NCBI GenBank assembly: GCA_009823505.1
Contig: VZQC01006264.1
Location: 251,502-315,501, forward strand
Direction: 5' to 3'
Origin: Rhizomys pruinosus
Lineage: Eukaryota; Chordata; Mammalia; Rodentia; Spalacidae
DNA length: 64,000 bases
Below are positions 1 to 12,490 of this stretch, piece by piece. The notes below the pieces were generated by a model. That model was not told the DNA's origin, made no database searches, and saw nothing but the letters and a program-made list of their open reading frames with translations. A program made the translations under genes and the position numbers. The first letter of the stretch is position 1; each line of letters opens with the position of its first letter.

Positions 1-143
1 CGGAGGTCAGAAGAGGGTGTCAGATTTCCCTGAAACTGGAGTTAAAGACGGCTCTCAGCCGCCATGTGGGTGCTGGGGATCGAACCCAGGTCCTCTGCAA
101 GAGCAGTTGGCACTCTTAACTGCTAGGCCATCTCTCCAGCCCC
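1..143 (-). repeat. B2 SINE, cut by window edge
   Basis: Reverse-oriented B2 element. The tRNA-like head, read on the minus strand as GGGGCTGGAGAGATGG, ends near 143. The tail lies to the left of the window. Confidence 0.9.
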
Positions 144-155
144 AAGAACTCTTAA

Positions 156-312
156 TTTTTTTTTTTTTTGGTCTTTTCGAGACAGGGTCTCCCTGTAGCC
201 CCAGCTGTCCTGGAACTCACTCTGCAGACCAGGCTGGCCTTGAACTCACAAAGATCCACCTGCCTCTGCCTCCCAAGTGCTAGGATTAAAGGCGTGTGCC
301 ACCACACCCAGC
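156..312 (-). repeat. B1 SINE with 15-bp target-site duplication
   Basis: Full-length B1 in reverse orientation, poly(T) first. It is flanked by the perfect direct repeat GAACTCTTAATTTTT at 146-160 and 313-327, so it is a clean retrotransposition product. Confidence 0.95.
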
Positions 313-327
313 GAACTCTTAATTTTT

Positions 328-760
328 AAATGTTTATAAAAACCAAGCTTTAAATAACAGTGATAAAGTCTGTATATTTTAAATTTGACATAAAATATTT
401 TTTATATTTGAGTGTGGTATTAATATAATCAGACAAAACTGGATTGAGAATAGTAAATCATTTTGATTCTTTGTTCCCTTCATTTCACAACAGAACACTG
501 CATGTAAAGGGACAGGTATCACTTGTAATTGGTTTATCAAGTATGAGGCTCTGGTACCTCCATACTTCTGGCATCAGCATTGCCTGGGGTTTCTTATGCA
601 CTAGCACACCAAGCTTATTCCTTTGCCCTCATTGTTACTCTTAACATTTAAAACTCCAAAAACTGCTTCTAAGCTCCATTCTAAATCTTGGCTTATTTAT
701 ATTGATAATCAATTTATTAAATGCTTGTGTTTAGACACCGGAAAAAAAAAAAAAAGAAAG
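328..760. other. Intergenic, nothing recognised
   Basis: AT-rich unique-looking sequence with no supported ORF, splice pattern or repeat that I can name. Confidence 0.5.
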
Positions 761-769
761 CAGGCTGGG

Positions 770-975
770 TATAGGCCAGGGGAGCAAGCCAGTAAGAAGC
801 ATTCCTCCATGGCCTGTGCTCCAACTCCTGCCTCCAGGTTCCTGAGCTGAGTTCCTACCTTGGGCTCCCTGAGTGATGAACTGTGACCAGGAAATGTGAG
901 CTGTATAAGTCCTTTCCTCTCCAAGTTGGTGTCTGTCAGAGTGTTTTGTCACAGCAATTGAAGAGAAACTAGAAT
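770..975 (+). repeat. Unclassified rodent interspersed repeat
   Basis: The text around 808-965 (catggcctgtgctcc through gtcacagcaattgaagag) resembles a common rodent interspersed repeat, but I cannot assign the family from sequence alone. Confidence 0.5.
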
Positions 976-1112
976 AGCTTTAATCCCAGCACTCAGGAGG
1001 CAGAGGCAGGCAGATCTCTATAAGATCCAGTCCAGCCTGATCTACACAGCAAGTTCAAGGCCAGCTGGGGCTACAGGAAGACGCTGTCTCAAAAACAAAA
1101 CAGAACAAAAAT
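976..1112 (+). repeat. B1 SINE, 5'-truncated
   Basis: B1 body starting at the CTTTAATCCCAGCAC box and ending in a CAAAACAGAACAAAA tail. Confidence 0.85.
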
Positions 1113-2099
1113 AGTGCTTGGGGAAGGAAGGCAACTTATGAAGAGCCACTGGGGTGCTGTTGGTCTCATATGGACAGTCCAAGAACCCACACAGGCCTAA
1201 GGTTACAAATGCTTTGTAGCCTCAAACCATGGAGCTCTCAGTCCCCAAGGTAGGGTATCCCAACATGGTGGAGACAGCTGCAGAGCTTCCCAGGGTACAT
1301 ATGATAGGTGTTCTGTCCAGCAGTGGTAATGCCAAGACACAAGATCTTTCCCTATAGAGCTACTGGAGTAACTCCCAGGAAGAACCCTCAACCTCTGGGG
1401 CCCATAGCTCTTCCTGATGGGCTGCTTAGAGGGAAAATGAAAGTGACTGGGGGCTCCTGCCTCACCTGTCCAGTCTCCTGTCTCTTTCTGGGAGAAGTCT
1501 GGCCTGGGCAGGGGAACCTGCTATAGCAACCTACAAAGAGAAGACCCTGGGGAGCAGGGACTGGCTCTGCCTACCTGCCCCCTACCTCAGTCTCCCTTTT
1601 TCTTGCAGACCAGGTTCAGGCTCTGCTTTGTTCCAGAGTTTGAGGTGGTAGAGGGAAAGAAAATCGTACCTTCTCCCTAACCTCAGGAACAGAGCCGTGG
1701 AGAGGCACTGAAACTACTGGTGCTGAGCTCAGCAGCTGGGGGAAGGTCAATCTCCAGTGGCAAGAACATCTCCCAAATTCCACTGCCTTTCCTGAGGTGC
1801 ACGATGAGGGCGACCTCCTAAGAACTTGGTGCTAAAATAAATCTTCCTTCCCCCAAGGCAACCTGATGGCGCTGAAGGTTCCTCTAGTTACCTCCCGGGG
1901 CATAGTTTGACTCTGGGTGGGGCAGCAACTCTGCTCCGAAAGCCTGAGAACCTTTGAGGAACCCCCTCCTTCGGAGACACAGCCCACACCAGCAGCCTCT
2001 CCCACTCGGGGATCTCTCCTTCAGAGACAATGCGGGGGGAGGGGGGGCTTCTGCACTAGGGAGGCCTTGGCAGGATCCTGCGGGGCAGGAGAAGAAAGG
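1113..2099. other. SOX18 upstream region
   Basis: Unique sequence without SINEs that rises in GC content toward the gene. No ORF here has family similarity. It probably contains SOX18 distal promoter sequence, and by human synteny TCEA2 should lie beyond the left edge. Confidence 0.5.
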
Positions 2100-2118
2100 G
2101 CGCTACCAGGGAGGGGGC

Positions 2119-3623
<1,505 letters not shown>

Positions 3624-3938
3624 GCGCTGCCCCTGCCCTCCAGCGCTTCTACGCGTCTTCAAGTAGCAGGGTCCTGCCAGCTTCCTTTCTCGCGCAGATG
3701 CATGTTTGGCTATGCAGCAGCCTTTAGAGCTGGTGGCTTGAGGGTTCCACCTTTGCTCACCGCGCCCTATCCCTGCTCTGGGGGTCCTGCTGGTAGTTCC
3801 GCGTTTTGGGGGCTTCCCTAGGAAGCTTAGGCTGAGGACCTGCTGGCTGCCTCTGTCAGGATTAAGTTTTTGAAGCACCTAATTCTTTTCTGCAGTGTAT
3901 TTTCTAAAACCAGACTGTATTTTTTACTTTGCCTTTAT

Positions 3939-3971
3939 ATGTGTGTGTGTGTGTGTCTGTGTGTGTGTGTA
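3939..3971 (+). repeat. (GT)n microsatellite
   Basis: GT dinucleotide run with one interruption, inside the SOX18 3' UTR. Confidence 0.9.
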
Positions 3972-3994
3972 TAATACAATATATTTAATTTTTA

Positions 3995-4000
3995 ATTAAA
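3995..4000 (+). terminator. SOX18: SOX18 polyadenylation signal ATTAAA
   Basis: ATTAAA hexamer about 370 nt after the stop, followed by T-rich sequence. It is the best candidate signal before the intergenic region. Confidence 0.6.
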
Positions 4001-4020
4001 CTTTTTCTTTCAAAGGGTTT

Positions 4021-4978
4021 CAGTGAACAGTAGCATCCATATAAAATGTACAACAATGTTTGTTGGCTGTAAATGAAGGCCAGGGCCACAGGAGGGTGCT
4101 TAACGTTCCCCTCCCCTGTGCCTGTCTGTGGTGTTCCCAGCCAGAACCCTGGGTATTTCGTTCCTAATACTCGGGGAGCTTGATCCACTTTTAGCCCCAC
4201 AGCTGCCCTCTATCCTTCCATTTGGGCTCTCAGCATCAGCTCTGCCATCTGGCAATCAGTCCCTCCTACACTTCGTATGGGCTCACCTCAGAATTTCTGC
4301 AAGCCTAAGCACTGCCCAGGACAGCATGCTTCACTTGGGTAGGACTGCAGGGCTGATGACACCTGTGCAGATAGGGCACCAGACCTCAGTAGGTGTTCCC
4401 TAGGAGGGCACCACCAGGCCATACCCACTGTTTCCCAATTGATGTGGCTCAGACAGAGGGTCAGGGACCAAGGCAATGGCCAGACATCACCCCTTAATTC
4501 TCAGCTTGAGCTTCATCACAATAGCCCTGGGCTACTCCCAGAAGGACTGGACTCCTCTTATACTACCTCCTGTCCTTCACTGGACAAGCCTGTATATCCA
4601 GAAGGTTAGAACAATCACACACACACACACACATACACACACACACATACACACACACACACACACAATGCACATATACATAAACATCTCAGGCCTAGCA
4701 GATCTCAGCCAGAAGCTCCCCCTCCTGGGGGAGAAGTACTCAGCACCCATAAGCCCTGGGGCACCTGGTTGACCCTAAGATTCATCTACAGCTGGATCCC
4801 ACAGGAAGTGTGAGATCCCCACCCTAAGTATGAAGCTAGAAAGGTATGGCTTTCCATGGGGGTAACCATGTGTGACACACAATATAGCAAGCTTGGGGCT
4901 AGATGTTCATGTGTATCTGTGCACAGGGAGCCAGCTTCCCAGCATGTGTGGGAAGTAGTATATAAGAAGTGATTTCTT
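4021..4978. other. Intergenic, unique sequence with a CA repeat
   Basis: No gene is supported. The short ORFs lack family resemblance and splice context. Confidence 0.5.
4616..4668 (+). repeat. (CA)n microsatellite
   Basis: CA run interrupted by two CATACAC variants. Confidence 0.95.
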
Positions 4979-5142
4979 GCCGGGCATGGTGGTACACAAC
5001 TTTAATCCTAGCACTTGGGAGGCAGAGGCAGGCGGATCTTTGTGAGTTCAAGGCCAGCCTGGTCTATAGAGTTCCAGGACAGCTGGGGCTATAGGGAGAC
5101 CCTGTCTTGAAAACACCAAAAAAAAAAAAAAAAAAAAAAAAA
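4979..5142 (+). repeat. B1 SINE with 12-bp target-site duplication
   Basis: Full B1 with a long poly(A) tail, flanked by AAGTGATTTCTT at 4967-4978 and 5143-5154. Confidence 0.95.
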
Positions 5143-5571
5143 AAGTGATTTCTTATGAGTGTTCTGCCTGTGCAAAAAGGTGGCATAACTTCTATATTGA
5201 CTAATATGAGCCCCATTCCTCAGATGAGGTGAGGGGAGCTATACTTGGACAGAGACACACAGAAGGGGGACAGAAACAGCAAGCAGGAAGAGGTGGACCC
5301 AGTCTGTTCTGCTACCTGGATCCATGGAAACAGTCTCTAAACTGGACCCCACTACCCTTTTACTTTGACCCTTGGAGGAAAGGGACCTAAGGAACACTCA
5401 GCTCTATCCTAAACAAAATCTGCAGTGCTTTGGGAATATTCATAGAGTTGGGACCCATTACTATTCTAATTTTAGAGCCTTTTCATCACCTCCATAAAAG
5501 TCCAGTACTTCCCTTTTTCCCTGCCCCTAAGAAACACTATACTGCTTCTTATCTTTGTGGATTTGCCTATT
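5143..5571. other. Intergenic, nothing recognised
   Basis: Unique-looking sequence without a supported gene or repeat. Confidence 0.4.
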
Positions 5572-5680
5572 TTTTAAAGTTTATTTATGTGGGGAGGCAT
5601 GTAGATGCCACAGCACCTATGTAGAGGTCCCCAGAAATTGAACTCAGGTCTTTGGTCTTGGCTTGCTGGCCCAGATTTGC
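5572..5680 (-). repeat. Old, diverged B2-like SINE
   Basis: Degraded reverse B2: a TTTATTTATGTG tail side, then AATTGAACTCAGGTC and GCTGGCCCAG corresponding to the head. Confidence 0.6.
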
Positions 5681-8140
5681 CCAATTCAAATATTTCAAAC
5701 ACACAAGTCCCTACCATCTGAAGATGCACTTTCCATGGTTTCACTTGAACCAGGTTAACAAGAAGTTAGCATAGCAAATATTTTGAAAGAAGACCATGTT
5801 GACTACTACTAGCACACTATCATTAAAATTTCCTAGATTTATATTTTCAATAGCTTAGTCTGGACAATACATTAGGAACCAGGCACCTACATGCCTCAGC
5901 AGCTGCTCCCAAAATGGGGTCCAGAGTTGCCAACCTCCAACCCAAGCTAAGCCACTCAGATTCTGTAGGGCTACTCAGCCTACAAGACTTCTAGGAGGGG
6001 AACCACCCAAGGAAGGGTGGGTATGTGGGGGGCTCTGGGCCTGGGACCAGGCCTAAGTGCACACCAGAAGCACCTCAGTGTTCTTCAGGCCCCTTGGCTC
6101 CTGTTCCCAGGGGACCTTTTTGCCATGATCCCACCTATATCCCAGAACACCAGTCCATGACCTTGCCTCTTCTTTGGAGTCTCCTCCCCCCAGGATCTGG
6201 CTACCAACTCCAACACCTGAGGCCCCAATGCCTCACCCTGCCTTTGGGTATATGCCATCCCACAACCCTGCCCCTATCTCCGGGAAATCTGGTCCCACCC
6301 ACTGCCCCACCCTGTGTCCACCGACCTGCCCTCTATGATTTCATCTTATCTCCCCCAACCCCCCTACAAACTGCCCTGTGTCTCATGACCCCAGGCCCCA
6401 CCACATTGCCCTGTCTCCCACACCCCTGTCCGCCCAGAAAACAGGAAGTGTCCGGAGTCACTGCTCTGGGAGCAAGTGCAGGAAGCTGGGCTTATCTCAC
6501 TCTGCAGTCCTAACCCCTGGCCTTGCGCCGGGCAGGGGGTGCCAGGGGCAGCCCAAGGACAGAGCTTGCTCACCTGGCAGGAAGCCTGACTGCCTCTCCC
6601 CTGAGGTACAAACTGTCACAACTGGGCTGAGGTGCAATAAGACCTAACCAATGTGCCACTGAGTTTCCCAGTACACAGCAAGCTGATGTCTCCATAGACA
6701 GAAGCAAAAATACACAGCAAGATGACCCAGGAGCCAGGACCCATGTCCCACCATCACAATAAGCACTGCATCACTGCCAAGGGCCTGACCTCCCCATTTC
6801 CACCCAAACAAGGACTCACTTCCCACAGCAGGTGCTACCTCCCTGCTGGTGGAGTAGGTGGTGTTTGTTTCTGTATTTACAAAGCTGTCTTTTCCTGGGG
6901 AGGGGGCAGGATGGGGACTGTCCCTTGAGTCCCCCAGGGTCCTGAGTGCAGGGACAATGGGTCTCAGCACCTGTCCCCCTCCCCTGCCCCCAGTGATACG
7001 TGCTTCCTGGAGTAAAGGGCCTTGTTTATTTCCAGTTGCCACAGCTGAAAGAGGCAGCCTTCTTGTACACCTGCAGGTCTTGGGACCCCATATGCATGCT
7101 CACACGAAAGGGCTGAGTGCCCACAAGGTCAGACAGTCTCCAGGTCTGGGACCAGGTGTTTCCTACTCCACAGCCCTGCCCATAATGCTGCCCAAGGCTT
7201 CTAGGCACTCAGCTCTAGGAGTGCAGCTGAATTCAGTGCTCTTGTCAGCTCAGCTGTGGCTCTATGCTCACAGGAGACACGTCTATTCATATTACTCTCC
7301 TTGCTCAGCTACACAGCATTCCTAGGCTAGAGTGGTGGGTGGCAGGGTAGGGAGGTTCTGTTCTAACAAAAGAGGCTTCCCCACTTCCCCCTACTGCCAG
7401 GGTGGGATGTGGGGGATGGTTAGCATACAAGTAGTAAAGTCAGGATTAATTTTGGGGTTTGCAAATCCAGGGACTAGCTTGCCTGTTGCTGCCGTTGCCC
7501 GAGTTCCAGATGTTCTTTCAAAGGCTCCTAGCTGTGGGAGGCCTTGGTACCCAGTCTCCCTTCAAAGCCCTTCTTCCAGCACTACACATGGGGGACTGGC
7601 TCCTGGGATGCAGGAAATTGCACAGGCCTGGCCAGTGCCCTGGGGCCCCCATCTGCCACCCTCACACAGCTCTTCCTCCTGGGCCATAGCTCGCATCTCC
7701 CTGTAAAGTCAAGCCTTGAAAAGGCAAAGCGTTTGGAATGGGACAATACCAGCATTCTCATTTCGTGGCTGAGCTTTAGCATTGGCCAAAGTCAGTTCCA
7801 GTCAATTGCAGCCAGCAAACTGTTGGGTAGCTCCTGGGCTGGGCTGTGCCAGACATATGCTCTGTCCTCAGCTACAAAGGGGCTCTGGGGAACCTCCATC
7901 AGATAGATCCAGGTAGATCCCTGGGGTAAGCCTAAAGGCCCAGCATCTAGGACCTCAGAAGCACTTGATTGTTCTCTAGCTCTGAGCCTCTCTGAGGGCT
8001 CTGCATCTACTTCTGTCCTCCCAGAGGACAGAAACTCTAGTGGACTGGTGGCCACAGGCTGATGGTGCCAGGGTCCCTGTAGAAAGCCATGGGGACAGGA
8101 TTCAAGGGGGTCTCTCACCTGTGAGGTCTGGGCATCAACA
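5681..8140. other. SINE-free intergenic block between SOX18 and the C20orf204-like gene
   Basis: About 2.5 kb without recognisable SINEs, notable next to the dense SINE cover elsewhere. No coding gene is supported. It contains the FOX:ETS/GATA cluster described separately. Resistance to SINE insertion fits cis-regulatory DNA, but this is inference. Confidence 0.5.
6437..6496 (+). promoter_or_regulatory. Candidate endothelial enhancer core (FOX:ETS plus GATA)
   Basis: GAAAACAGGAAG at 6437-6448 matches the FOX:ETS composite consensus RWMAACAGGAAR at every position. A second GGAAG core (6481-6485) and an inverted GATA site (CTTATC, 6491-6496) follow within 50 bp. FOX:ETS motifs are established marks of endothelial enhancers, and SOX18, whose stop codon is 2.8 kb to the left, is an endothelial gene. 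Activity is inferred. Confidence 0.4.
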
Positions 8141-8155
8141 TTTGTCCCCTAAACT

Positions 8156-8310
8156 TTTTTTTTCTTTTGGTGTTTTCAAGACAGGGTCTCCCTATAGCCC
8201 CAGCTGGCCTGGAACTCGCTCTGTAGACCAGGCTGGCCTTGAACTCACAGAGATCCGCCTGCCTGTACCTCTCAAGTGCTGGGATTAAAGGTGAGCACCA
8301 CCACACCCGG
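8156..8310 (-). repeat. B1 SINE with 15-bp target-site duplication
   Basis: Reverse B1 flanked by TTTGTCCCCTAAACT at 8141-8155 and 8311-8325. Confidence 0.95.
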
Positions 8311-8325
8311 TTTGTCCCCTAAACT

Positions 8326-8892
8326 CTTTGGCCTGGGCTCTACCTTCAAACCCCTAGGAGGCTATGATTTGTTGCCTAGCTCCCCAGGTTCTAATTCATA
8401 TGAACAGCAGAACAAGTCAGCAAGGTGGGCAAGAGTTGTAGAATGTTCACTAGGACTGACTGTCCAATAGGCTTGAGTTGGGACAGGAATAAGCACAAGC
8501 TAAATGGATCCATGAAGTCTCCAGGGAGAGCTGTCCATACTGCCCTGCCTTCAGCTCAGATCTCAGACCCTTGGTATTGTTCCTGCTTCCACTTGGCCAC
8601 ACTTTCAAGTCATGTTCTGTTGTTCTGTATCTTATGCTTCTTTCTCTGCACTGGCTATATTAAAGCATGCCCAGCAGAGCTCATCAATGTGAGCCATCTC
8701 AGTTTAGGTCCATAGCTGTTTTTCTACCATCCACTGGTATTTCCCAGTTCAAGATGACCACTTATCTAGACTCCAACACCCCTCACCCCACATCACCATC
8801 CATGCACACAAAGTAGAGAATCACTTTAGGCTTGGCTTTGTTGAAGGGCCTCAATAGGTCCATGCACTTGTTTCCCATTTGACACACCCCAC
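8326..8892. other. Intergenic, nothing recognised
   Basis: Unique sequence; no supported gene. Confidence 0.4.
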
Positions 8893-9050
8893 TTTTTTTT
8901 TTTTTTGGTCTTTTTGAGACACGGTCTCCCTGTAGCCCCAGCTGTCCTGGAACTCGCTCTGTAGACCAGGCTGGCCTTGAACTCACAAAGATCCACCTGC
9001 CTGTGCCTCCCAAGTGCTAGGATTAAAGGTGTGCGCCACCATGCCCAGCC
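8893..9050 (-). repeat. B1 SINE
   Basis: Reverse full-length B1, poly(T) to ATGCCCAGCC. Confidence 0.95.
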
Positions 9051-10040
9051 CCCACCTGTCTTTATCATTCCTATACTTGTCCACACTAGCCCTTACCCAA
9101 CGTGTAGAATCAGAATGTTCTATATTGTCCTCCAAGGTGGCTTGTGAGACCATTAGTAATCTGAATCTACAGATTATTTGAATATATACTGATACCCAGA
9201 AAGCTCTATTTCCCTTCCACACACCATACTGTAGGCCCAAATCTGATCCCAGCTCTTCTAAAACCCTATGTAATCAGTGAAGATCCTGTTCCATGTCTCA
9301 ACTTCCTCATCTGTGAAAAGACACAGAAAGTTCCATTGGGCAGACAATGTATACAGCAGAGATTGGGGCAGGATGAGCTTCAGGGTTGATTTCTCCTGTG
9401 GATTGCTCCACCACTGCCTTTTTCTGTCTCCCGCTTGCCTGTCTGACAGGCACAAGGCAAGGTATTCCTTGAAGGTCTTGGGGGACATTGTCTCTTTCTA
9501 ACCTATATTAGAATCATTGAGAATCAGACATCAGGCTTATGTAGGTACTAGGGGCCACCCTAGCTAGTCCAAAGATGGGTTTTCAGCAGCTTCTGGAGTT
9601 ATCCCCCATGGCCATACCCATCCCCCTGGGGCAGCAGGAAATGGCCTGGTCTAATTTGTAGCCAGGGCAGCCAGGCTGGCTTCCTCTAAGTCCTGTTTCC
9701 TTTATCCGGTTGTTTTGCTCTGAATTCACCAAGCTCAGCCGTCGTCCCCCCCCCCCATTTCCACCCTCTCCTGGAGTCCAGAGTAGGGCAGGACGGATGC
9801 ATGATGTTTTAGTTTTTAAGCCCACAAAAGGGGATGGCGGGGGAGGGTTGGCAACAAATGACCACCTCCCTGCCTTAGACAAGGCTTGGGGACCAGTCCA
9901 GCATCCTACACACGCCCCCTGCTGGGAACTATGATCACAGTCACTGCCCAGGTGCAAAGTGCAGGTCCTTGACCTCTCCCCACTGAGCAGACCCCTGGGT
10001 GGGTGAGGGCTCACAACCAGGGAGGCAAGGGGAAAATAAT
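9051..10040. other. Intergenic, nothing recognised
   Basis: Unique sequence with a poly(C) run near 9746-9756. No supported gene. It ends at the 3' end of the C20orf204-like gene. Confidence 0.4.
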
Positions 10041-10061
10041 CAGTCCACATCACTAGCTCTG

Positions 10062-10067
10062 TTTATT
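10062..10067 (-). terminator. C20orf204: Polyadenylation signal AATAAA of the C20orf204-like gene
   Basis: TTTATT on the plus strand is AATAAA on the minus strand, 168 nt after the stop codon. It predicts a short 3' UTR ending near 10,045. Confidence 0.75.
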
Positions 10068-10234
10068 GAGGCCTCACTGGGTACTTGGAGGGATGACAAT
10101 GGAGAAAGATGCTTTCTTCTCCAAGTCCTGGACCCTTGAGTGTGAGCAGAGCCAAGGAAGGAGCTGCTCTTAAAATGAACCAAACAAGTTTTGTTCCCTA
10201 TCTCCTGAAAGAGGTGGAATGGGAGAGGACAGTG

Positions 10235-10339
10235 CTAGAATCCTCTGGTGGCCATGACATGCAGAGCAAAAAGCTTCTCCCAGCAGGTGGCGACAGCATA
10301 CAGAGCACGTAGCAGGAGCCGCTTCCTGCCGATTCGCTG
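10235..10339 (-). CDS. C20orf204: C20orf204-like exon 4 (helix D and stop)
   Basis: Last coding exon: 34 residues and a TAG stop. It follows a clear acceptor (ctgtacag) and opens at a codon boundary with QRIGRKRLLLRALYAVATCW, then EKLFALHVMATRGF. The run RLLLRALYAVATCWEKLFAL forms an amphipathic helix carrying the fourth post-signal cysteine (C162 of the spliced protein). I recognise LLLRAL.AVATCWEKLFAL from the C-terminus of human C20orf204. The preceding intron is 198 nt. Confidence 0.85.
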   Translation of the reverse strand, partial: QRIGRKRLLLRALYAVATCWEKLFALHVMATRGF

Positions 10340-10537
10340 CTGTACAGGGCTAGTCTGGAGCCGTGAAATCTGCTGGTAGGGATGAACAGTGAGCAACTGA
10401 ATCCGAATTCCAAGCCCACGTCCTACAACTTGTGCCCAGCACCAAGGGAAATGGGTTGCACCCTAACCAGAAGCCCTACTTGAGAAGCCACCCCTGCTAC
10501 TATGGCCCTTAGGGGAAAAGTGAGTAAGGGCATGCAC

Positions 10538-10690
10538 CTTGCGAGATGTCCTGCAGTGTCTGCGCATCACCTCCTCAGTGCGCACCGCCACGGTCCATGC
10601 TGCTTTCTCCAGGGCATTGCGCGGAACCCCAGCCTTGTTCCCACGGAGGGTCCGACCCAAGGACTCGATGGACAGTAGGATGCTGTGCTC
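10538..10690 (-). CDS. C20orf204: C20orf204-like exon 3 (helices B and C)
   Basis: Exactly 51 codons with phase 0 at both ends: acceptor cttttccag|GAG, donor CGCAAG|gtgcat. It encodes EHSILLSIESLGRTLRGNKA, a short turn, then a long helix through AAWTVAVRTEEVMRRHC with the third cysteine (C138). EHSILLSI.SLGRTLRG and AAWTVAVRTE.VMRRHCRT are the parts most conserved with human C20orf204. The 91-nt intron before it is among the shortest in the window. Confidence 0.88.
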
Positions 10691-10781
10691 CTGGAAAAGG
10701 GAGAAAAGCCCGGGCAGGGGCCTGGGGAAGTCCCAAGGGGAACAGATAGGTATACATGTGGGAGGTGTACCACTCCCATAC

Positions 10782-11054
10782 CTTCTGGGCATCACAGGAG
10801 GTCTGAAGCCGTCCTTGCCCTCCACCAGCTCCAGTCAAGTTTTTCTGAATGAATTGGTGGTGCTCCAGGCCTGGCTCTATGTGATGGGCTTCTGTCCCTG
10901 CCCACCGCAAAGCAGCCTGCAAGTCCTGGAAGATGACTGCTTGGTAGTGGCGGAGTACCTCATGGACGCTGCAGGAGTGGGACCCAGCCCAGCCCATAGC
11001 AGATCTCAGAAATCCCAGCAGTAGTAGTACACAGAGAGCGGGATTGGGGCACAC
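10782..11054 (-). CDS. C20orf204: C20orf204-like exon 2 (signal peptide and helix A)
   Basis: Exactly 91 codons, phase 0 at both ends (acceptor cctctccag|GTG, donor CAGAAG|gtatgg). With the Met from exon 1 it gives MVCPNPALCVLLLLGFLRSA, a clear signal peptide, with cleavage probably near residues 24-27. Then come C29, helix A (VHEVLRHYQAVIFQDLQAAL), an N-glycosylation sequon NLT at about residue 73, and C88 in TSCDAQK. The product should enter the secretory pathway. The full spliced protein is 177 aa; the human protein, as I recall, is about 189 aa. Its molecular function is not established by sequence. I infer a secreted helical bundle; an intracellular role has been suggested for the human microprotein, so localisation is open. 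Confidence 0.85.
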
Positions 11055-12490
11055 CTGGAGAGGATAACAGGTTGGGGTTGGGTGCCTAGGTCTCCCAGCA
11101 CAAGGAGTGGCCGCCACAGAGGGGCTGGCTGCCCCCATCTCTGGGAGATAGGATAGAAATCTCATCAGAGGCTCTAAGCATAGGTTAGGATAAACCCCTG
11201 TGGACCTAGAGAAGGGAAAACAAGACCTATAAACCAGACAGCTCCATGTTCTGTGCACTTGTGGGCTGTGTAGTGAGGCATGGGAAGGCCCTTTCACTGA
11301 GCTTTGAAGGACCAGGAAGGAGACAAAGAACAAGGCAAAGGGCCTGACACTGTGGTCCACCCTGGAGAGGCAGAAAAGTGATGTAGCACCAAGTACAAGA
11401 GCTACCTGACTTTGCACATCCGAAGAGGGAAAGCTAGCTCTGGGCAGGCCAGCAAGAAGTGAGCTCCAGTATAGCCTTGCCTCTGGGCATGCTCAGATCA
11501 ATACATATTAGTTATACCCTCCCCACTAGCCTCCCCCCCACCCAAGCCTATGCACACTAAGTAAACAAGATAGGGGGATGGAGGCAGAACCGCTCTGCAC
11601 CCTTGCTGTGTGGGAACCCCAACCCCTCCATCAATGATTCTTCTTCAACTACCCATAGGAACTGCTCCTCCACCCCCAAATAAGGCAGACAATGGCTCAG
11701 AGCTCTAAGACACACTTCCACCAGAAGGGGAAGATTGAGAGGTAGCCTCAGTAACAACAGAGGAAGGGGAACACACTGTACTCCAAAAGAGCCTGCCAAC
11801 AGGCTTTCTCCTATCTAGAATATAAGGGGGCTGGGGGAGGGTAGACAGCCCACACATCAGGGAGACAACTGAAGGTCCCCAAGACCCCAACCACTCTAAA
11901 GGTACCAGTTCCCAAACCTGCCCCAGGCCCTCAGATAGAGTCAGCAGCAACTTCGCGCTGGAAAATTAATCATGTGAATCCAGCGAAAGACAGGACTCCG
12001 CTTCCCAGCCCTGGCAGGGGAGCTGAACTGAGCACACCACAAACCTCGCCTAGAGCTAGGGGGAGAGGGGTTTCCATCCTGGGACACCAGCAGCAACAAA
12101 CTAAAGAGCAAATGCAATAACACCCTCTTGAAAGTCACTGGGTACCATGGCCAACAAGGTACCTTAGAACTACCTATCACCCCTGCCAACTGCTTATCAG
12201 ATCATACTAAGCACCAGAGTAAACTGAGCCAGCCAGTGGAGCTGATGGATGTTCAGCACCCAACAGGGGACAGGCTGGTTGCTTAGGGAGTCCCTATAAC
12301 TGAGAGTCAGGACAGTCTGAGAGGAATGGATTCTAGGGCACAAATAACCCACAATGATCATTGTGCTAAGTGAAATCATAAACAGCTGGGGGTTTTCACA
12401 AGGCACAGGTAAACAGCTTCCCCTGGACTGTGCCCAATCTCAGCCCCTTGGCTCAGGCCAGCCCTCAACCCAGAGGCCCCAGCTGCTCAC
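11055..12490 (-). other. C20orf204: Intron 1 of the C20orf204-like gene
   Basis: A 1,436-nt intron of unique sequence. A reading frame continues upstream from exon 2 to an ATG near 11,417, but the acceptor before GTG and the match of the spliced start to the human N-terminus favour splicing. Confidence 0.7.

Larger units (their letters stand above)
3624..4020 (+). other. SOX18: SOX18 3' UTR
   Basis: Runs from the TAG to a probable poly(A) site just after the ATTAAA signal at 3995-4000. It contains a GT microsatellite. The end point is inferred. Confidence 0.65.

Noticed and set aside
6025..6513. 162-aa ORF in the SOX18 downstream region
   Set aside because: Low-complexity Pro/Leu/Cys-rich translation of C-rich DNA with no splice or family support.
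11055..11417. ORF starting at an ATG near 11,417 that continues into the C20orf204-like exon 2
   Set aside because: A good acceptor (cctctccag) precedes GTG at 11,054, and splicing to an ATG donor at 12,491 reproduces the human-type MV start and signal peptide. The extension would bury that signal sequence.
12141..12160. Alternative first-exon end at CCATG|gtaccc (minus strand, near 12,150)
   Set aside because: Also an ATG followed by GT, but gtaccc is a poor donor compared with gtgagc at 12,490.
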